DNA of 5,817 nucleotides from Rickettsiales bacterium. Lineage in GTDB: Bacteria > Pseudomonadota > Alphaproteobacteria > Methylaequorales > Methylaequoraceae. Position 1 is the first letter of the stretch, and every line of letters begins with the position of its first letter. The stretch is taken from positions 12,260 to 18,076 of the forward strand of contig PARR01000038.1 in the NCBI GenBank assembly GCA_002711625.1. The letters are read 5' to 3'. This document shows positions 1 to 5,817 of this stretch, piece by piece. The notes beneath the pieces are model-generated. The model was given only the letters and a program-made list of their open reading frames with translations. It did not search any database and was not told the origin of the DNA. The position numbers and the translations under genes are program-made.

Positions 1-674
1 ATTTGAGGATTCCACCAGTACAGGTGTTTTTAGAATATAAAAATAAATTAATAAAAAAAGCATTATCTAAAGGATTTAAAAATGGAGTTATAAAAATAAT
101 AATTACGCGTGGGATTGGAAAAAGAGGTTACAAGTATGAAAAAAATATAAAACCAACAATTATTTTTTTAGCCTTTAGTTCACAAAAACCCTATCATAAA
201 AAAAATTATTTTTCCGCTAGATTTTGCCAAACAAATATAACTACGAATAAATTATTGAGTGGGTGGAAACATCTTAATCGTCTTGATTCAGTTTTAGCAA
301 GATCCGAATGGGACAATCCTGATATATATGAAGGCATACTTATAGATAAAAGAAAAAATATTATGGAAGGGACTATGAGCAACGTTTTTTTTGTTAAGAA
401 TGATATTTTGTATACACCAAAAATTTATGATTGTGGAATTAATGGTATTATGAGGGAGGTGATTATCGAAAAAGCAAAAAACTTTTATAATTCAATTAAA
501 ATAGTTAACATAAAGAAAAGTGAGGTGAAAAACTTTAGCGAAATGTTTATTTCCAATTCACTGATAAATCTAGTTTTTATAAATCAGTTGGAAAATATAA
601 AATTTAAAATTTCAAAAAAAACTAAGAAATTATACTCTTATTTGAATAATTTTAAAAACCGAGAAATTATTTAG
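1..674 (+). CDS. pabC: Aminodeoxychorismate lyase, C-terminal part (5' end outside window)
   Basis: This is a PLP-dependent fold-type IV enzyme that converts 4-amino-4-deoxychorismate to p-aminobenzoate and pyruvate in cytoplasmic folate synthesis. Numbering the residues from base 3, the sequence shows ITRG near 34-37, the GWKHLNRL block at 87-94 with K89 as the expected Schiff-base lysine (E. coli K140 aligns), EGTMSN at 122-127 for cofactor phosphate binding, and GINGIMR at 145-151. The KHLNRL and GINGIMR blocks favour PabC over the related D-amino-acid and branched-chain aminotransferases, although EGTMSN is shared with those families. The reading frame is open to the left edge. Comparison with the 269-residue E. 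coli enzyme suggests about 50 N-terminal residues are missing, so the TTG at base 3 is an internal codon. The stop is TAG at 672-674. It converges on the ccm operon with 4 bases between the stops. In many Gammaproteobacteria mltG, tmk and holB follow pabC; here they cannot follow directly. Confidence 0.88.
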   Translation, partial: LRIPPVQVFLEYKNKLIKKALSKGFKNGVIKIIITRGIGKRGYKYEKNIKPTIIFLAFSSQKPYHKKNYFSARFCQTNITTNKLLSGWKHLNRLDSVLARSEWDNPDIYEGILIDKRKNIMEGTMSNVFFVKNDILYTPKIYDCGINGIMREVIIEKAKNFYNSIKIVNIKKSEVKNFSEMFISNSLINLVFINQLENIKFKISKKTKKLYSYLNNFKNREII

Positions 675-678
675 AGTT

Positions 679-1221
679 TTATTTTTTTAGAAATTCTAAT
701 TCAACAAGTAATTTTTGTTTTTTTTCTTTGAAGACATTGCTGTTTGGTGAGATTTCAATGATCTTGTCAATCAATACAATAGCCTCTTCTAATCTTCCAG
801 ATTTTCTTTTCAAATTTGAGTATTCATACATTATTTCTACATTTTTTGGAAAGTAATTTAATCCTTTTTTGTAATATAATTCAGCTTTTTGATGATAACC
901 AGATATCATACACGTCCTTGCTAAAATTAACCATCCTTCAGAATCAAGAGGTTCAGTTTTTAACTGATTTTCTAAAAAAAGAATAAGATTCGATGAGTTG
1001 AGACTTTCTAAACCTCCTTTCTGCAATGACTGAGTAATTTGATTTTTTAATTTCTCTTCAAAAGTAAAAGACTCCAATGAACCTTTAAAAAGGTAAATTA
1101 AGACGGTTAAAAAAGTCAATAAGCTGAGCGAGGCAAAGAATTTTTTTTTTCTCCTTATTTCAAATATCCTTAATGAATAAAAAAGAACTATCAGAAATGA
1201 AATGGAAAAAAATAAAATCAT
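679..1221 (-). CDS. ccmI: Short TPR protein, reduced CcmI (apocytochrome c chaperone of the Ccm system)
   Basis: CcmI is a membrane-anchored protein whose periplasmic TPR domain binds the C-terminus of apocytochrome c and delivers it to the CcmF/CcmH haem ligation complex. This 180-residue protein has one hydrophobic helix at about 2-18, a basic stretch (RRKKK, 23-27) and a second helix at about 29-45. A soluble part follows with two TPR-like repeats at about 94-127 (starting SEGWLILAR) and 128-161. The EGW-L-LAR start of the first repeat is typical of CcmI/CycH. CcmI proteins are commonly about 400 residues; this one lacks most of the loop between the two helices and most of the C-terminal periplasmic region. 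The ATG at 1221 is chosen because it forms an ATGA overlap with the ccmH stop, like the four junctions upstream; a longer frame from 1278 would run 61 bases into ccmH. There is no clear Shine-Dalgarno, so translation probably depends on coupling. Family assignment rests on position and TPR type and is less sure than for its neighbours. Confidence 0.78.
   Translation of the reverse strand: MILFFSISFLIVLFYSLRIFEIRRKKKFFASLSLLTFLTVLIYLFKGSLESFTFEEKLKNQITQSLQKGGLESLNSSNLILFLENQLKTEPLDSEGWLILARTCMISGYHQKAELYYKKGLNYFPKNVEIMYEYSNLKRKSGRLEEAIVLIDKIIEISPNSNVFKEKKQKLLVELEFLKK
1141..1150 (-). repeat. A10 homopolymer inside ccmI
   Basis: Ten consecutive A residues on the minus strand encode part of the basic stretch RRKKK (residues 23-27) between the two membrane helices of CcmI. 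It is among the longest homopolymers seen in the window. Any single-base slip here would end the protein before its second helix and TPR domain, so it is a hot spot for mutation, polymerase slippage or sequencing error. Confidence 0.6.
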
Positions 1222-1227
1222 TTTTTT
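1218..1227 (-). other. A7 heptamer directly before the ccmH stop and at the ccmI start
   Basis: On the minus strand the ccmH reading is AGA AAA AAA TGA, so the phase is A AAA AAA followed by the stop. This is the geometry of a classical -1 slippery heptamer. The -1 frame is that of ccmI, whose ATG begins with the last A. Occurrence is certain; function is not. A-runs are frequent in this AT-rich DNA, so chance is the default explanation. Confidence 0.4.
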
Positions 1228-1589
1228 CTGAAAAATACATATGACAATATAAAAGTGAAAAATAAAGGTATAACCCATAATCCCAGAGTTGAAATTTTTA
1301 CAGGGGGAGAAAATAGAACATAATCTCCGTATCTTGAATGAACGTACTTTATAATTTCACTCTCAGTGTGCCCTGCCATCAATCTATTGCGAATAAGCAC
1401 ACGAAGATCTCTAGCCACATCAGCGTTTGAGCTTTCAATATCTTCATTCTGACAAACCATACATCTAAGTTTCGTTCCTATTTTTTTGGCTATTTCCTCT
1501 AAATGTTTATTTTCAAGTTTTTCATTTGGTTCAACAGCCAATGCATAATGTCCTCCCCAAAAAAAAATAATCAAAAAAACTAATTTCAT
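1218..1589 (-). CDS. ccmH: Cytochrome c maturation thioredoxin-like protein CcmH (CcmL/CycL type)
   Basis: CcmH is a periplasmic, membrane-anchored thiol protein that holds or reduces apocytochrome c cysteines and acts with CcmF and CcmI in haem ligation. The 123-residue protein has an N-terminal signal (about 1-18, ending ALA before VEP) and the diagnostic LRCMVCQNE motif at 41-49, with redox cysteines C43 and C46. The family helix with SSNADVARDLR follows at 53-63, then RYGDYVLFSPP near 86-96. One membrane helix at about 102-120 ends in RKK, which places the C-terminus in the cytoplasm. The length fits the stand-alone form; E. coli CcmH instead carries a CcmI-like domain on the same chain. 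Start and stop both lie in ATGA overlaps, with ccmG upstream and ccmI downstream. The last two codons and the base before them form an A7 run directly before the TGA stop. Confidence 0.96.
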   Translation of the reverse strand: MKLVFLIIFFWGGHYALAVEPNEKLENKHLEEIAKKIGTKLRCMVCQNEDIESSNADVARDLRVLIRNRLMAGHTESEIIKYVHSRYGDYVLFSPPVKISTLGLWVIPLFFTFILSYVFFRKK

Positions 1590-2098
1590 TTTAAATTTTC
1601 AATTAAGTCCTCTATAATTAATTTATCTTTGTGGTTAATAGGACCAACATGTTTAAATCTTATCTTGCCAACACTATCAATTATGAAAGTCTCAGGCAAA
1701 CCGTAGACACCCCATTGAATGCTTGTTTCACCGTCTACATCATGACCAATTTTTTGGAATGGGTTTCCATCTTTTGAAAACCACAAGTTAATCTTTGAAA
1801 AATCATCTTTTTTGGCTATTCCATAAATCACAAATTTCTTTGAAAGTTCTATAAGATATTTATGCTCGTACTGGCAAGGGGGACACCATGATGCAAAGAA
1901 ATTAACAATTTTAGGAGTATTTTTTTCTAGTAGTGTTTGTTCGTTCTTGAGAAATGAGAAATTACCCATTTTCTCAAGATCAAACTCTGGAACATTCTTT
2001 GACAAAAGATTTGATGGTATAATTTTTGGATCATCCTTGAGGCCCAGTGAAAGTGTTACGATAACACAAAAAAAACCAATCAAAAAAAAATACTTCAT
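1586..2098 (-). CDS. ccmG: Thiol:disulfide interchange protein CcmG/DsbE
   Basis: CcmG is a membrane-tethered periplasmic thioredoxin that passes reducing equivalents, in known systems from DsbD or CcdA, to CcmH or the apocytochrome CXXCH thiols. The 170-residue protein has an uncleaved anchor helix at about 4-20 and a thioredoxin fold. Its active site is WCPPC at 71-75, so the redox cysteines are C72 and C75, followed by YEH as in the E. coli protein (RAEH). The GNPF segment at 111-114 and GVYGLPETF at 130-138, with cis-proline P135 and acidic E136, are signatures of the DsbE/CcmG family that set it apart from general thioredoxins. The length is close to the usual 170-185 residues. It overlaps ccmF and ccmH by 4 bases on each side. 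No DsbD/CcdA reductant donor is present in the window, so one must be encoded elsewhere. Confidence 0.96.
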   Translation of the reverse strand: MKYFFLIGFFCVIVTLSLGLKDDPKIIPSNLLSKNVPEFDLEKMGNFSFLKNEQTLLEKNTPKIVNFFASWCPPCQYEHKYLIELSKKFVIYGIAKKDDFSKINLWFSKDGNPFQKIGHDVDGETSIQWGVYGLPETFIIDSVGKIRFKHVGPINHKDKLIIEDLIENLK

Positions 2099-4020
2099 AA
2101 TTTATTTGTACTTCTTATCAAAGAAATCGTTACTCCAAGAACTAAGAAAACCACACCAATCCATATCCAGACCGTGTATGGGTTAAACCATATTCTTGTT
2201 GTCCAAGCATCATCGTCAAGAAGATTTTTTTCTCCAATTGCTATGTATAAATCACCTTTAAATGTTGTAAGTATTGAAGCTTCAGTTGTGATTTGGTTTC
2301 CGGAATTATAAAAGCGTTTTTCTGGTTTTAAAACTTTCACAATTTTGTTATTTTTACTTACCTCAAATTTACCCATTTGACTTAAGTAATTTGGTCCAAC
2401 CACTCTTTCAACACCTAGGAACGTCACATCATAATCATCTACTTTGATTGCCTCATTGATTTCTTGGAATTGAATATTTTCTTCCTTTAATATTGAGGTT
2501 CCGGTGGCTCCAAAGATAACTAGGGCTATCCCAATATGAGCTATAGATTGAGAAAAGACTTTTGAGGATAAAAACCTCTTTTTCTTTAATTTTAAGTTGT
2601 TTTGAACATTTTCTATAATTTCAGTAATAGAACCTACACAAATCCAGGAAGATAAAATAAAAAACAAAATAGACAATACTGGACCTTTATAGTTTAAGTA
2701 CCAAATCACAATAGAAACTAAAATAATAAAAAAAAGTGCTTCCTTGATTCTTAGTGCTAACTTATAGATATCATCTTTGCCCCATCTTAAGAATGGTCCA
2801 ATAATCATTCCGAAGATGAGGGGTATCATAACTGGAGTTAAGATAGAATTAAAAAAAGGTGCCCCAACGGAAATTTTAGATTTAAAAATGATACTCGAAA
2901 AGATAGGATAAATTGTACCTATTAATATAGTAAAACTTAAAGATATTAAAAAAATATTATTAACTGAAATTGCACCCTCACGTGAAAAAAAATTCACATT
3001 ATTTTCATTAATAAAGTAGTTCATGTTTTTTAAATAAAGAAAAATACCAAAGCCAGATACTAGAATTAGAAGAAGTATAATGAAAATTCCTCGTGTTGGG
3101 TCGCTAGCAAAAGCATGAACAGAAACCAATACCCCCGATCGAACCAAGAAAGTGCCTAGGAGACTAAGTGAAAAAGTAATTAGAGATAAAATAATTGTCC
3201 AATTTAAGAATACATTTTTTTTCTCAGCGATAACTATGGTGTGCATTAATGCAGATGCTGTTAGCCAAGGCAAAAGAGATGCATTTTCTACGGGATCCCA
3301 AAACCAAAAACCTCCCCAGCCAAGCTCATAATATGCCCACCAACTTCCTAGACCAATTCCACAAGTGAGGCAGATCCATGAAATTAGAACCCAAGGTTTA
3401 AGAATTTCAATAAATTTGAATTTTTTATCTGAGCTCAATAATACACCAACAGAAATTGAATAAACAATTGAGAAGCCAACATATCCCAAGTACAGGAAAG
3501 GGGGATGAATTACCAAACCAGGATCTTGCAGTAAGGGATTAAGATCTGCACCCTCCACAGAAGGAGGGAAATTTTTTTGAAAAGGGTTTGATGTAAAAAC
3601 AACAAAAGAGCAAACCAAAAAACAAAGAATATTTTGAGTACCCAAAGCATTTTTTTGAAATTCTAAATATTTTGTTTTTTGTCTTGAAAATAAAAATCCA
3701 AACAAAGACATCACTAGTAACCAGAGAAGAATGGAACCTTCATGATTACCCCAGACGCCTGTGAATTTGTAAATTAAAGGCAATTGACTGTTTGAGTTTT
3801 TGGTAACAACTTCTAAGGAAAAATCTGAATATAGAAAAGAATAACTTAAACAGGAAAACGAAATTAATACGGATATAAAAAAGAGTTCACAAATTTTTTT
3901 TTGAAAGATATTTTGAATTTCAAAGTTTTCTTTTGAAAAATTATAAACAAAACTTGTTCCAGCAAAACCGGAAAGAACAAGTGATATTATTAGAAAGAAA
4001 ATCCCAAATTCTGCAATCAT
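2095..4020 (-). CDS. ccmF: Haem lyase subunit CcmF
   Basis: CcmF is the large polytopic inner-membrane protein that takes haem from holo-CcmE and, with CcmH and CcmI, ligates it to apocytochrome c. The 641-residue length matches E. coli CcmF (647). Visible landmarks are WGNHEGS at 90-96, IHPPFLYLGY at 171-180, the tryptophan-rich WWD-type segment WGGFWFWDPVE at 235-245, and VHAFASDP at 301-308. Histidines H172, H260, H302 and H495 correspond to E. coli H173, H261, H303 and H491, the proposed ligands of the WWD-domain haem and of the internal b haem. A soluble periplasmic section lies at about 509-605, before the last helix (about 615-635). The start at 4020 is supported by an ATGA overlap with ccmE and a GGGAG ribosome site six bases upstream. 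No domain or key residue appears to be missing. Confidence 0.98.
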   Translation of the reverse strand: MIAEFGIFFLIISLVLSGFAGTSFVYNFSKENFEIQNIFQKKICELFFISVLISFSCLSYSFLYSDFSLEVVTKNSNSQLPLIYKFTGVWGNHEGSILLWLLVMSLFGFLFSRQKTKYLEFQKNALGTQNILCFLVCSFVVFTSNPFQKNFPPSVEGADLNPLLQDPGLVIHPPFLYLGYVGFSIVYSISVGVLLSSDKKFKFIEILKPWVLISWICLTCGIGLGSWWAYYELGWGGFWFWDPVENASLLPWLTASALMHTIVIAEKKNVFLNWTIILSLITFSLSLLGTFLVRSGVLVSVHAFASDPTRGIFIILLLILVSGFGIFLYLKNMNYFINENNVNFFSREGAISVNNIFLISLSFTILIGTIYPIFSSIIFKSKISVGAPFFNSILTPVMIPLIFGMIIGPFLRWGKDDIYKLALRIKEALFFIILVSIVIWYLNYKGPVLSILFFILSSWICVGSITEIIENVQNNLKLKKKRFLSSKVFSQSIAHIGIALVIFGATGTSILKEENIQFQEINEAIKVDDYDVTFLGVERVVGPNYLSQMGKFEVSKNNKIVKVLKPEKRFYNSGNQITTEASILTTFKGDLYIAIGEKNLLDDDAWTTRIWFNPYTVWIWIGVVFLVLGVTISLIRSTNKL

Positions 4021-4466
4021 TTAGTACTCCCGTCACTAAAAAGAGAATCTTTTATTTCTGGAGGAATATAGTTTTCATCATGCTTAGCCAATACTTTATC
4101 GGCTTTGAAAGTAAAATCTGGAGAAAGTTTTCCCTCAGCCACGACACCTTTACCAGCAGAAAAAAGATCAGGAAGTATTCCGATGTAAGATACTTCGATA
4201 TTGGTTTTTTGATCTGTAATGGTGAAACTAATTTTTTCCAATTTTTTATTATCTTTAATAATAACTTCTTTTTCGATACTACCGTCAAGAACAATTCCTC
4301 CAACACGAAAAGTTTCGTTTTGAGAAATTTCTTTTTTCGTAATTTCAGTTGGGGAATAAAAAAAAACTATGTTGTCTCTCAAACTGATAAATATTATTCC
4401 AGTGCCTACAAATAACAAAAGAAGAAGTACAGTTAAACTAATAAATCTTTTACTTTTCGCTCTCAT
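4017..4466 (-). CDS. ccmE: Periplasmic haem chaperone CcmE
   Basis: CcmE receives haem from CcmC through a covalent bond to one histidine and hands it to CcmF. The 149-residue protein has a basic N-terminus (RAKSKR) and a single membrane anchor at about 9-29, then an OB-fold beta-barrel domain. The diagnostic LAKHDENYIPPE block lies at 126-137. H129 is the covalent haem histidine (E. coli H130) and Y133 the axial-ligand tyrosine of the HxxxY type. YIGILPDLF at 94-102 and FRVGGIV at 53-59 are further family blocks. Length is within the normal range (about 150-160). It shares ATGA overlaps with ccmD and ccmF. No recognisable Shine-Dalgarno precedes the ATG, so translation is probably coupled to ccmD. 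Confidence 0.97.
   Translation of the reverse strand: MRAKSKRFISLTVLLLLLFVGTGIIFISLRDNIVFFYSPTEITKKEISQNETFRVGGIVLDGSIEKEVIIKDNKKLEKISFTITDQKTNIEVSYIGILPDLFSAGKGVVAEGKLSPDFTFKADKVLAKHDENYIPPEIKDSLFSDGSTK
4027..4031 (-). promoter_or_regulatory. Ribosome binding site of ccmF
   Basis: GGGAG on the minus strand, within the last codons of ccmE, sits six bases before the ccmF ATG. It supports the chosen start and contrasts with ccmE and ccmI, which have no obvious site. Confidence 0.55.
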
Positions 4467-4621
4467 TTTTTACTTAAACTTTGAAAGTTTTTTTCAAGAC
4501 TTTTTATCCTTCTAAGACTGATTATGTAAATAATAAGAAGTAGAAAAAAAACAATGATGTACGAAGAAATTACATATGGCAGATGTTCAGTATTATTCAG
4601 AAATTTTTCAAAGTAATCCAT
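4463..4621 (-). CDS. ccmD: Small haem exporter protein CcmD
   Basis: CcmD is a very small single-helix membrane protein that binds the CcmC/CcmE/CcmAB assembly and is needed to release holo-CcmE. The ATG at 4621-4619 opens a 52-codon frame that starts MDYFEKFLNN and ends QSLSKK before TGA at 4465-4463. One hydrophobic helix at about 16-35 (YVISSYIIVFFLLLIIYIIS) is followed by a basic stretch LRRIK and a charged tail, the usual CcmD architecture. The tryptophan often seen in the family's YVW-x-Y segment is replaced here (YVISSY). It starts 2 bases after the ccmC stop and overlaps ccmE by ATGA. A weak site (CAGGG) lies about 10 bases before the ATG. E. coli CcmD has 69 residues, so this one is short but plausible. 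Assignment rests mainly on position, size and topology because the family is poorly conserved. Confidence 0.88.
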   Translation of the reverse strand: MDYFEKFLNNTEHLPYVISSYIIVFFLLLIIYIISLRRIKSLEKNFQSLSKK

Positions 4622-4623
4622 AA

Positions 4624-5340
4624 CTACGCAACCCTGTTCAATCTAATCACATCAATTTTTCTTATTAAGATCTCTCCTTTTATCCTCAATATCAAAATAC
4701 TTACAAAGAAAAACAGTAAGGAAATCCACATCGTTAATAAAGGAATCAGCATTGATTCGTCAATTGAAGGAGAACTGAACTTCGATATACTTGCAGGTTG
4801 ATGAAGAGTATTCCACCAGTCGACCGACCACTTTATAATGGGTAAATTAATTATCCCAATTAAAGTCAATATGGCGGCATTCCGATCACCTTTTTCAAAA
4901 TCATCAAATGAATTTGAAATAAGAATATGTCCAATATATATAAAAAGCAAAATCAATTCAGATGTTAATCTAGCATCCCAAACCCACCATGTTCCCCATG
5001 TTGGCTTCCCCCATATAGATCCTGTTAAAAGTGTGGCTAGTGTAAAGCATGCCCCAATTGGAGCACATGAACGTGCAATAATATCAGACAATTTATGTTT
5101 ATAAACCAATGATACAAAGCTACACCCTGCCATAATAGAATAGATCATCAGTGATAACCAAGCGCAGGGAACATGAATGTACATAATTCGAACGGTATCG
5201 CCTTGAAGGTAATCTGGAGGACTTTCGAAGAAAGAAAAATAAAGTCCCAAAAACAATGTTAAAACAAAAAAAGAAAATGAATACGGAAATATCGTTTCCG
5301 CTATCTTGAGAAATCTTGATGGATTAGCCAATTTAAACAT
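4624..5340 (-). CDS. ccmC: Haem-handling membrane protein CcmC
   Basis: CcmC is a six-helix inner-membrane protein of the haem-handling family. It presents haem at its periplasmic face and promotes covalent loading of CcmE. The 238-residue length matches the family (E. coli 245). Histidine H56 lies in MYIHVPCAW and H180 in WWNTLHQ; these match the two axial ligands known in E. coli (H60 and H184). The WWD segment WGTWWVWDARLTSELILLF at 115-133 contains the WWVWD core at 118-122. The NLPIIKWSVDWWNTLHQ block near 165-181 is also strongly conserved. The ATG abuts the ccmB stop with no intervening base and has a good GAGGAAG ribosome site 11 bases upstream. ccmD starts 2 bases after its stop. Confidence 0.98.
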   Translation of the reverse strand: MFKLANPSRFLKIAETIFPYSFSFFVLTLFLGLYFSFFESPPDYLQGDTVRIMYIHVPCAWLSLMIYSIMAGCSFVSLVYKHKLSDIIARSCAPIGACFTLATLLTGSIWGKPTWGTWWVWDARLTSELILLFIYIGHILISNSFDDFEKGDRNAAILTLIGIINLPIIKWSVDWWNTLHQPASISKFSSPSIDESMLIPLLTMWISLLFFFVSILILRIKGEILIRKIDVIRLNRVA

Positions 5341-5817
5341 TTATCTATTAACTTCCTCTAAAATATATTTACCAAAAATAAGTGTTAACGCTAATGTAAT
5401 CAAAAAAATCGCAAATAAAATAAAAAAATTATCAAGAAGATTATTTTGATTAATTAAAAAAATTTCACTGTTAGTGGAAAATATTAAAATAGGAACATAA
5501 AAAGGAAAAATAATTATAAACTTCAAAATGGGATTGGTTTTAATTTGAAGTGAGAATAAAACTGAAATTAAGGAAATCATAACTAAAGAAGGACTTGCTA
5601 AAAAAAAGTTTATTAAGATTTCTGGCAATTTTTTAGAATCTATTGAGAACATTAAAGAGAATATTGAGATCATTATACAACTGGGAATAATAAGAATTAA
5701 CCACATCGAAATTGACTTAGAAAGTATTATAGATTCCTTGCCAAAGCCAAGAGATTGAAGCTCTCTTAAACTTCCATCCAAGTGATCACGCAAAAAAAAA
5801 TTTTCTGCTGCAAGAAT
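5341..5817 (-). CDS. ccmB: Haem exporter ABC permease CcmB, C-terminal part (5' end outside window)
   Basis: CcmB is the membrane subunit of the CcmAB ABC transporter. Its ATPase partner CcmA powers release of holo-CcmE from CcmC/D. The frame is open to the right edge and gives 158 residues before TAA. The first visible residues, ILAAENFFLRDHLDGSLREL, align with the E. coli ALERLFRDDLQDGSLEQL region, which implies about 62 missing N-terminal residues out of about 220. Four hydrophobic segments follow, two fewer than the six expected for the whole protein. The TTG at 5793 is internal (a leucine before RDHLDGSL), since the conserved residues upstream of it are in frame. ccmA would be expected immediately further right. 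Confidence 0.92.
   Translation of the reverse strand: MLAAENFFLRDHLDGSLRELQSLGFGKESIILSKSISMWLILIIPSCIMISIFSLMFSIDSKKLPEILINFFLASPSLVMISLISVLFSLQIKTNPILKFIIIFPFYVPILIFSTNSEIFLINQNNLLDNFFILFAIFLITLALTLIFGKYILEEVNR
5352..5358 (-). promoter_or_regulatory. Ribosome binding site of ccmC
   Basis: GAGGAAG on the minus strand lies inside the 3' end of ccmB, 11 bases before the ccmC ATG. It is the best Shine-Dalgarno match in the operon and supports the start at 5340. It suggests ccmC can be initiated independently as well as by coupling to ccmB. Confidence 0.6.

Noticed and set aside
3..5. TTG as the start codon of pabC
   Set aside because: The protein would lack about 50 conserved N-terminal residues, and the frame is open to the edge, so the gene simply begins outside the window.
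687..699. Inverted repeat TTAGAA-A-TTCTAA next to a T run at the end of ccmI, as a terminator
   Set aside because: The stem is six AT-rich pairs with a one-base loop, which cannot form a stable hairpin; it is also coding sequence.
1222..1278. Upstream start for ccmI at 1278, giving a 199-residue protein
   Set aside because: It would overlap ccmH by 61 bases, and the extra residues are just an alternative reading of the CcmH membrane helix. The ATG at 1221 gives the same ATGA junction as the rest of the operon.
1947..2186. Plus-strand frame of 79 codons over the ccmG/ccmF junction
   Set aside because: Shadow of the two genes on the opposite strand; no features of its own.
4052..4306. Minus-strand frame of 84 codons inside ccmE
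   Set aside because: Alternative frame of ccmE, whose own frame carries the haem-binding motif and all family blocks.
3933..4415. A 160-codon plus-strand frame antisense to ccmF and ccmE
   Set aside because: It lies wholly over well-supported ccm genes, its translation is low-complexity (many F, N, K), and it has no recognisable domain.
4583..5104. Two plus-strand frames (4583-4801 and 4838-5104) antisense to ccmC
   Set aside because: Both are mirror frames of conserved CcmC sequence, for example over the WWD region, with no ribosome site or family resemblance.
5791..5793. TTG as the start codon of ccmB
   Set aside because: In-frame residues to its right match the conserved CcmB segment before the RDxLxDGSL-like block, so the gene continues past the edge.
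1..5817. A novel defence, mobile or biosynthetic system, CRISPR array, tRNA or insertion sequence
   Set aside because: Every base apart from a few junction nucleotides is accounted for by recognisable pabC and ccm genes. No repeats, transposase, RNA gene or foreign-looking segment was seen.

Overview
The window holds most of a System I cytochrome c maturation (Ccm) operon on the minus strand, with the 3' part of one plus-strand folate gene at its far end. The DNA is strongly AT-rich (roughly 30% GC by eye, not counted), with many A/T homopolymers and almost no non-coding sequence. The uninterrupted order ccmB-C-D-E-F-G-H-I, with ccmA expected just beyond the right edge, is typical of Gammaproteobacteria; alphaproteobacteria usually split these genes between loci. 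A streamlined, AT-rich gammaproteobacterium, such as a marine or symbiotic lineage, is the best guess, but this is inference and no taxon is proven.

Layout, left to right: (1) 1-674, plus strand: C-terminal part of an aminodeoxychorismate lyase (pabC), cut at its 5' end. (2) 679-1221, minus: a short two-helix TPR protein, a reduced CcmI. (3) 1218-1589, minus: ccmH. (4) 1586-2098, minus: ccmG/dsbE. (5) 2095-4020, minus: ccmF. (6) 4017-4466, minus: ccmE. (7) 4463-4621, minus: ccmD, only 52 codons. (8) 4624-5340, minus: ccmC. (9) 5341-5817, minus: ccmB, whose 5' end lies outside the window. Transcription of the ccm genes runs right to left, so the promoter lies beyond 5817. No intergenic stretch exceeds 4 bases.

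How the genes work together: CcmB (with the unseen ATPase CcmA), CcmC and CcmD load haem onto the periplasmic chaperone CcmE and release it. CcmG and CcmH keep the CXXCH cysteines of apocytochrome c reduced. CcmI captures the apocytochrome. CcmF with CcmH and CcmI transfers haem from CcmE and attaches it. All diagnostic residues of these proteins are present: the CcmE haem histidine, the WWD motifs of CcmC and CcmF with their histidines, and the CXXC motifs of CcmG and CcmH. The system therefore looks functional.

I see no new system here. The points worth a second look are five consecutive ATGA stop/start overlaps, a much shortened CcmI, an A7 slippery heptamer exactly at the ccmH stop, an A10 tract inside ccmI, and a 4-base tail-to-tail junction with pabC.
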